Of a stretch of DNA of 10,566 bases, positions 6,476 through 10,566 are shown piece by piece. The stretch's first letter is position 1; each line of letters opens with the position of its first letter. Source of the DNA: Cyanobacteria bacterium UBA11370 (GTDB lineage: Bacteria > Cyanobacteriota > Cyanobacteriia > Cyanobacteriales > Coleofasciculaceae); the NCBI GenBank assembly GCA_003486645.1, contig DNGI01000278.1, positions 1 through 10,566 on the forward strand, in the 5' to 3' direction. The notes below the pieces were generated by a model. It did no database searches. It worked only from the letters and a program-made list of their open reading frames with translations, and was not told where the DNA came from. The position numbers and the translations under genes are program-made.

Positions 6476-6679
6476 ATGACCCAGGTAACTGTTGGTGAAC
6501 ATGAGGGAATTGAGTCGGCCCTCCGTCGCTTTAAGCGAGCAGTTTCCAAGGCGGGAATTTTTCCAGATATGAAGAAGCACCGTCATTTTGAAACGCCGAT
6601 TCAAAAACGCAAGCGCAAAGCAATTGCCAGACACAAGCAGCTTCGTAGACTTTCCCGCTATGGCAAAAAAGGGTTTTAA
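6476..6679 (+). CDS. rpsU: 30S ribosomal protein S21
   Basis: The product is a 67-aa, very basic protein. The hallmarks of bS21 are [19 protein letters not shown] (10-28) followed by a long basic helix with [16 protein letters not shown] (44-59). Cyanobacterial S21 is usually about this length. It is a small-subunit protein near the mRNA exit and anti-Shine-Dalgarno region that helps initiation. The start is firmly fixed by AGGAGG at 6463-6468, 7 nt before the ATG, which is the strongest ribosome site in the window. It lies downstream of rbp in the same direction, as in the cold-regulated rbpA1-rps21 pair of Anabaena. Here the long structured spacer suggests either its own promoter or a processed bicistronic RNA. 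Confidence 0.96.
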   Translation: MTQVTVGEHEGIESALRRFKRAVSKAGIFPDMKKHRHFETPIQKRKRKAIARHKQLRRLSRYGKKGF

Positions 6680-6681
6680 GA

Positions 6682-6771
6682 GTTATTTGTTGTTTGTTAT
6701 TTGTTGTTTGTTGTTTGTTGAAAAAAACAATAAATGGCAAATAACGAATAAAAAAATAACCAACAACAAAC
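6682..6771. repeat. TTGTTTG heptamer array with inverted partner after rpsU
   Basis: From 3 nt after the rpsU stop, TTATTTG and TTGTTTG 7-mers repeat up to 6720. An A-rich stretch then leads into complementary sequence: CAAATAAC at 6738-6745 pairs with GTTATTTG at 6682-6689 or 6696-6703, and CAACAAACtype sequence at 6761-6771 is complementary to GTTTGTTG units. The transcript could fold into a long AT-rich hairpin and may act as the rpsU terminator. This is an STRR-type repeat. Confidence 0.8.
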
Positions 6772-6846
6772 CCAAGTTTACAGCGTGCAGATTAGGTGCA
6801 TACTAGCTTACCAAATTGCAGCTCTGTTGCGTAGCTTCGGAGATAG

Positions 6847-6864
6847 CGCATAGGGCATGGGGCA
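6847..6864. repeat. Short GCATRGG heptamer repeat
   Basis: About two and a half units of GCATAGG/GCATGGG/GCAT are found in the spacer before the 167-aa gene. It is a remnant-sized STRR of a type familiar from cyanobacterial spacers. Confidence 0.6.
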
Positions 6865-6907
6865 TTTAAAAATCACACGTTAGAAGGCAATTTGGTATCA
6901 CTAAACC

Positions 6908-7411
6908 ATGACCCCCGAAGCAATACGCACTGTTTCTCAGCTAAGGCGTGAGTTCTACTCTCTATTCGCGGCGGCGATGAAAGTGCCTGTCAAGATTACA
7001 ACCAGCAATCCATCTACAGGTAATTTGCCGATGGCATCTTGGATTGATGATCGGCAACGACTGAATTACGTGTGTGTGTATGTTCACACTGCACCTGACG
7101 AATTACTCCCTGAACGTCCATTCATTCTTCGCGTATCTGTCAACAAAGGTGCTGGGATCGTCGGAACAAAATATTGGGGAAAAGACTGTAGAGGCTTTAA
7201 TCAAAGCTGGCAGTTTGAGTTAACTCTATTACCTGAAGAAATTTTGGATTTTTCCTTGTGGATAGTCAGTTTGATTGAGTCTCATCACCGAGGTACTGTC
7301 TCACTCATACCTCAACCTCCCCATCCACTCCACTCCACAATAGCCGAATCGGATAATAAGTTGTTAGGTAATGAGGCTTGGACTCAGAAAGCTTGGCAGC
7401 AAAGTTTTTAA
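6908..7411 (+). CDS. Protein of unknown function, 167 aa
   Basis: I do not recognise this protein. It begins with an amphipathic, probably helical segment (TPEAIRTVSQLRREFYSLF). A mixed beta-like middle follows (LNYVCVYVHT, FILRVSVNKGAG, WQFELTLLPEEIL), then a hydrophobic stretch LDFSLWIVSLI at about 113-123 that is too short and context-poor to call a membrane segment, and a Pro/His-rich, probably disordered tail. It has no signal peptide and no obvious catalytic motif. An AGAAGG lies about 20 nt before the ATG, too far to be a good ribosome site. The gene has STRR-bearing DNA upstream and a 728-nt non-coding stretch downstream, so it appears to be monocistronic. Coding is supported by uninterrupted length and a plausible soluble-protein composition only. 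Confidence 0.65.
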   Translation: MTPEAIRTVSQLRREFYSLFAAAMKVPVKITTSNPSTGNLPMASWIDDRQRLNYVCVYVHTAPDELLPERPFILRVSVNKGAGIVGTKYWGKDCRGFNQSWQFELTLLPEEILDFSLWIVSLIESHHRGTVSLIPQPPHPLHSTIAESDNKLLGNEAWTQKAWQQSF

Positions 7412-7425
7412 AACCTACGATTTTA

Positions 7426-7445
7426 TACTTATCTTATTATAAGTA
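7426..7445 (+). terminator. AT-rich hairpin after the 167-aa gene
   Basis: A perfect 7-bp inverted repeat TACTTAT/ATAAGTA with a 6-nt loop lies 14 nt past the stop codon at 7411. There is no T-run after it, so as a terminator it would be weak. Its position is the main argument. Confidence 0.35.
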
Positions 7446-7490
7446 ATCATCCGAACTTGATTATAAGCTATTCACCTTTATCAATTAGCA

Positions 7491-7534
7491 TCATAGCTGA
7501 GGGCTGACCGCTCAAAGTATATATAAAGCTATGA
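7491..7534. repeat. Inverted repeat TCATAGCT/AGCTATGA
   Basis: A perfect 8-bp inverted repeat (7491-7498 with 7527-7534) is separated by 28 nt. It lies in the 7412-8139 non-coding stretch, which otherwise holds no credible gene; a 34-codon frame at 7685-7789 has no ribosome site and no recognisable product. Confidence 0.45.
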
Positions 7535-7586
7535 ACCATTACCCGTACATTTGAAATAACTAACAACTTGTGTTGATAGAAATATA

Positions 7587-7626
7587 GCTTTTTAATAACA
7601 AGATTTTTACCTTGTTACTAAAAAGC
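7587..7626. repeat. Long imperfect hairpin (16-bp arms, one mismatch)
   Basis: GCTTTTTAATAACAAG (7587-7602) and CTTGTTACTAAAAAGC (7611-7626) pair over 16 positions with one mismatch and an 8-nt loop. This is the strongest inverted repeat in the 7412-8139 gap. No T-run follows on either side. It could be a small palindromic element, a regulator-binding site or a structured RNA. Confidence 0.65.
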
Positions 7627-7857
7627 CATTTGCCATGTTGCTCCGCACAAGAACATTCAAGAGTCAACCTAACTATATATTTAGATGCAAATTGTTGAAA
7701 TCTATCTATGGACTGATTTGCAAAAAGGATTGAGTTTGATAGCTAAACCGAGAAGTCATACCGATTTAAAAAAGAAATGCGACACATGAATTCCCAAAAC
7801 TCTGATAGAGTAAGTCTTCCAGAATCCTTGCATCCATTAGCGCAGTGGCATAAAGCG

Positions 7858-7878
7858 CAATCTAAAATCTAAAATCCT
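7858..7878. repeat. AAATCTA heptamer repeat
   Basis: Three 7-mers (CAATCTA, AAATCTA, AAATCCT) stand in tandem. This is another member of the heptamer STRR class, in the long spacer before the metallophosphoesterase gene. Confidence 0.6.
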
Positions 7879-7930
7879 ATAAGTTCTGAAGGATTAAATA
7901 ATAATAAAGTTACTCGGATTAGGGTAAGTC

Positions 7931-7949
7931 TAGCCAATTTTGCTGGCTA
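7931..7949. repeat. Small perfect hairpin TAGCCA/TGGCTA
   Basis: A 6-bp perfect stem (7931-7936 with 7944-7949) and a 7-nt loop lie in the spacer about 190 nt before the metallophosphoesterase start. Function is unknown. Confidence 0.4.
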
Positions 7950-8139
7950 ACGATTTACACCTATTAAAAACTCAATTATACTCTGAACAAAAAATAATCT
8001 CCAAAGGCTCAAAATTCTCACTTGGATAGATGACAGGAAAGAATTTGAGAGGTAGCCTCACAAAGGAAGGTCTGGGATTGTCGCCCAAACCAAAAATAAT
8101 AATCTAACTCCTCACTCCCCATTCTCCAAGCTAGCCGCT

Positions 8140-9714
8140 ATGCAATTCGCATCTGACCCACCCATCGCCATCAAAATCCACAAAATGAAACAACGGGTGC
8201 GGTGGCAAGAACCGTTGATTGTCGAACGGGGAATCGATCAAACCCGTTTGATGTTAGACGATCGCACCTCAGACAGTCCAGAATTCTCATTTTTAGTCAT
8301 TGGTGATAGTGGAACAGGTCGCCATCGGGGGCACGATCCCCAACGACACCTCGCTGAACGAATGGTGCATCAGTGCGATCGCTGTCGTTTCATCTTACAC
8401 ACGGGTGATGTTGTCTATCTCGTAGGATCGAGCGAATACTACTACCAAAACTTTATTGAACCCTACCGAGAATTTCTAGTCGGCGGCGACCATCCCCAGC
8501 GCATTGCCTATGACAACATGGTTTTTAAACTCCCATTTCTGCCCGTACCCGGTAATCACGATTACTATGACCTGCCCTTAATTTACGGACTCATTGCCCA
8601 GGCCTCGTGGCCTTTGCGCCGCCTGCTGCGTTCCCGCATCGATTTAGACGTAGGCTGGTACGGTTCAGGTCAAGGCAAAGCCTATGCTAAAGCATTCCTC
8701 GATTACCTGATTGGCTTCAAACTCCCGGGGACTTTGGAGCATCATCTCGACTGTCATTATACAGCTCAGACTGACACAGGTCGCTGTCTGCGCTACCAAC
8801 CGGGACACTTCACTCGCTTACCCAACCGTTATTACACCTTCCGGAGTGGTGGAATTGACTTTTTTGCCCTCGACTCCAATACCTTTAACACCCCATCGCC
8901 GATTCCTGCAACCTCGGAAGGAGAAGCCTTTCGTCGCCTGCTGGAAAAGCGTCATCAGGAATTGGAACAACAAAAACTTCAAATCCTCGAAACCTCTAAC
9001 ACCCTCAACCCCGACAACCCCGAGGAAGCCGAACAGCTTGATGACCTTGATGCCAAATTAGAACAAATCGAAGAACTTACCCTTGATATTAACAAACAAC
9101 TGGCATCGGACGAAACAAATGCGATCGACGTTGAACAACTCAATTGGTTGCGGCAAAGACTGATCGAATCTTGGCATACTCAAGAGGTGCGGGGACGGAT
9201 CATCTATCTCCACCATCCTCCCTACGTTACCGAGGCGACCAAGTGGTATCAAGCACAGACTTTAGCCATTCGCGGCTACCTTCGTCAGGTATTAAATGCT
9301 GTATCTGAGGTGGTTGGTTCCCTGGCGCAGGGTCGTCCTCTCGTGGATCTTATTCTAACAGGTCACGCCCACTGTTTAGAACATTTGTACACCCTTGATA
9401 CTGGACACGCTGATTCCTACCTTAACTGGATCGTTTGTGGTGGTAGCGGTTATAGCCTCCGCCGTCAACGGACTGAGGGATCGGACATAATGGAATCGTT
9501 TGGATTTAGCGAGGACAGTTACTCCCGCCGAGTTGCTAAATCGCTACTGTTTGTTGGTCGTCAGGGTCATGGATCACAAAAGCGACGACCCTACTCATTT
9601 TTGCGGATTGATGTGCAGGATGGCAATCCTCCTAAATTCCGAGTTCAACCGATTATTGCAGAACGATTTCAAGGTAAGTGGAGTGATAGAACCATTGAAC
9701 CATTTGTTATTTAG
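8140..9714 (+). CDS. Calcineurin-like metallophosphoesterase, purple-acid-phosphatase-like
   Basis: This 524-aa protein carries the five metal-binding blocks of the calcineurin-like family: GDSG (D56), GDVVY (D90, Y93), GNHD (N139, H140), HHPP (358-361) and GHAH (H409, H411). Block I is D-x-G rather than D-x-H, and block II supplies a tyrosine. This is the pattern of purple acid phosphatases, where Tyr binds ferric iron. A charged, Gln/Glu/Leu-rich segment at about 261-323, probably coiled-coil, is inserted between blocks III and IV. A second insertion covers about 142-230. No signal peptide is visible, which is unusual for a secreted phosphatase, so a cytosolic role is likely. The substrate is unknown. 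There is no clear ribosome site. Met16 (8185) is an alternative start. The gene is convergent with the downstream lipoprotein gene, 55 nt away. Confidence 0.9.
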   Translation: MQFASDPPIAIKIHKMKQRVRWQEPLIVERGIDQTRLMLDDRTSDSPEFSFLVIGDSGTGRHRGHDPQRHLAERMVHQCDRCRFILHTGDVVYLVGSSEYYYQNFIEPYREFLVGGDHPQRIAYDNMVFKLPFLPVPGNHDYYDLPLIYGLIAQASWPLRRLLRSRIDLDVGWYGSGQGKAYAKAFLDYLIGFKLPGTLEHHLDCHYTAQTDTGRCLRYQPGHFTRLPNRYYTFRSGGIDFFALDSNTFNTPSPIPATSEGEAFRRLLEKRHQELEQQKLQILETSNTLNPDNPEEAEQLDDLDAKLEQIEELTLDINKQLASDETNAIDVEQLNWLRQRLIESWHTQEVRGRIIYLHHPPYVTEATKWYQAQTLAIRGYLRQVLNAVSEVVGSLAQGRPLVDLILTGHAHCLEHLYTLDTGHADSYLNWIVCGGSGYSLRRQRTEGSDIMESFGFSEDSYSRRVAKSLLFVGRQGHGSQKRRPYSFLRIDVQDGNPPKFRVQPIIAERFQGKWSDRTIEPFVI

Positions 9715-9769
9715 CCTAGGTTATAGTTCCATTTCGGATGCAAGGATTAAAAATTAACACCTTATTCAA

Positions 9770-10432
9770 TCATTCACCTCTCAATTGCAACTCTTTTAAA
9801 ATAATGCTAGCTCTAGGTGAAAATCCATCGCCATAATCGGCTGGGAAATGCTCGGTAATTCTAAAGGCTTTACCGTTATATTCGCCAATATATACAGTTC
9901 CAATCATATTTTGAGGCTGGGCGCGTTTCTCAAAATCAATTCGTTCTTTAGCCCAGCTATAAGCAACCTCTTCATTGCGACGAACGACAGTCCACTGGTT
10001 GGTTTTGATCAGACCGCGTTCTCCAGAAACTGCCTCTTTCATCTCCTCAACCGTTAAAGGATTTGAAGGGAAGAAAATATGAACATAGGCTGGCTCATAT
10101 TTTTTACCATCAAGCTTAGAGTAGAACCATACACCCGTACCTTCTCCAGAACTTGCTTGTTCAACAATAAAATCAGGTTCGGAAAAATAAGTGGTAAAAG
10201 GTATCCCTTCTTGGTCATACAGTTTGACAGGAATCTGTTGTTGAGTCCAGTCATCCGTGACCGTTTTTGTCGCAGGTCGAGATTGGGTATTTGGAGTGGG
10301 ATCAGGAGTTTGATCGGGGGTTGAATCCACTGCTTCGGCTGTGGAATGATCAGTATTGGTGGTTTGAGGTACGCAAGCTATTAATGTACTCAATACCAGG
10401 ATTACACTGATTAAATAGACTAAGCTTTGCAT
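9770..10432 (-). CDS. Putative lipoprotein of unknown function
   Basis: From the ATG at 10432 the product is 220 aa. An in-frame TTG at 10438 would add two residues, but ATG is preferred. The N-terminus is a short hydrophobic signal with lipobox LIAC and Cys20, so the mature protein should be lipid-anchored outside the cytoplasm. A Thr/Pro/Asp-rich linker (about 22-60, with DQTPDPTPNT) tethers a globular domain. That domain contains the segments IPFTTYFSEPDFIVE, GVWFYSKLDG, AYVHIFFPS and GTVYIGEYNGKAFRITEHFP, and looks like a beta-rich periplasmic fold. I do not recognise the family. The gene is monocistronic and convergent with the metallophosphoesterase gene. I see no terminator in the 55-nt gap and no convincing promoter in the 128-nt upstream DNA. 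Confidence 0.82.
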   Translation of the reverse strand: MQSLVYLISVILVLSTLIACVPQTTNTDHSTAEAVDSTPDQTPDPTPNTQSRPATKTVTDDWTQQQIPVKLYDQEGIPFTTYFSEPDFIVEQASSGEGTGVWFYSKLDGKKYEPAYVHIFFPSNPLTVEEMKEAVSGERGLIKTNQWTVVRRNEEVAYSWAKERIDFEKRAQPQNMIGTVYIGEYNGKAFRITEHFPADYGDGFSPRASIILKELQLRGE

Positions 10433-10546
10433 TTCCAAGAATTATTTTTACTGTATATTATTCAGTTATATTCCGTTAGGCGACTTTCCGGTTAAACCTT
10501 CTCCCCCCCCCTCCCCCTCTGTTTCAACAGGCAACTTAATAGCTTG

Positions 10547-10566
10547 ACTTCTCCCCCGACTGAAGT
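10547..10566. other. Left arm of a hairpin cut by the window end
   Basis: ACTTC (10547-10551) can pair with GAAGT (10562-10566). Within the loop, CCCCCGACT-GA-AGT begins a palindrome that would be completed if the next bases are CGGGGG. Such CCCCCGACT hairpins remind me of the ends of IS200/IS605-type elements in cyanobacteria, but this is recollection and the partner arm is not in view. A C9 homopolymer and C-rich tract lie just before it (10501-10519). Confidence 0.3.

Noticed and set aside
7685..7789. 34-codon small reading frame in the long spacer
   Set aside because: It has no Shine-Dalgarno sequence, no recognisable product and AT-rich chance length. Kept only as a note.

Overview
The window looks like a chromosomal segment of a filamentous, non-picoplanktonic cyanobacterium. 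The evidence is an FtsH2-type (Slr0228-like) thylakoid protease, a SipA (DUF3148) protein, a cyanobacterial RRM protein placed before rpsU, a pentapeptide-repeat protein, seven HIP1 octamers (GCGATCGC at 968, 1400, 2354, 4588, 4811, 5052 and 8375), and heptamer STRR tandem repeats in most intergenic gaps. I cannot name the genus; long repeat-rich spacers of this kind are familiar from Microcoleus/Coleofasciculus-like and Nostocales genomes.

Layout. Positions 1-99 and 2678-2776 are a near-perfect 99-nt inverted repeat made of small hairpins. It brackets a divergent gene pair: ftsH2 (minus, 193-2079, with a terminator at 139-165) and sipA (plus, 2332-2622). The gap between the two genes carries an octamer array and then a heptamer array that runs to 3 nt before the sipA start codon. 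A 379-nt repeat-dense spacer follows. Then come a stand-alone TRPM-type SLOG/LSDAT protein (plus, 3002-3769) and a pentapeptide-repeat protein (minus, 3738-4268), whose 3' ends overlap by 32 bp. A SIMPL/DUF541 lipoprotein (plus, 4548-5312), a cold-type RRM RNA-binding protein (plus, 5652-5963) and ribosomal protein S21 (plus, 6476-6679) follow. The 512-nt rbp-rpsU spacer is rich in hairpins and is the best candidate here for an unannotated structured RNA. After that are an orphan 167-aa protein (6908-7411), a 728-nt AT-rich non-coding stretch with several inverted repeats, a 524-aa purple-acid-phosphatase-like metallophosphoesterase (8140-9714) and, convergent to it, a lipoprotein of unknown function (minus, 9770-10432). 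The last 20 nt look like the first part of a strong hairpin cut by the window edge.

How genes relate. ftsH2 (photosystem II repair) and sipA (partner of the high-light sensor kinase NblS/Hik33) diverge from one regulatory region and share high-light physiology. rbp and rpsU form the pair known as cold-regulated in Anabaena. The other genes look like single housekeeping or accessory units. I see no defence island, prophage, CRISPR array, tRNA or rRNA. The unusual content is mainly in the non-coding DNA: repeat arrays placed at ribosome-binding or leader positions, the inverted repeat pair, and the structured spacer.
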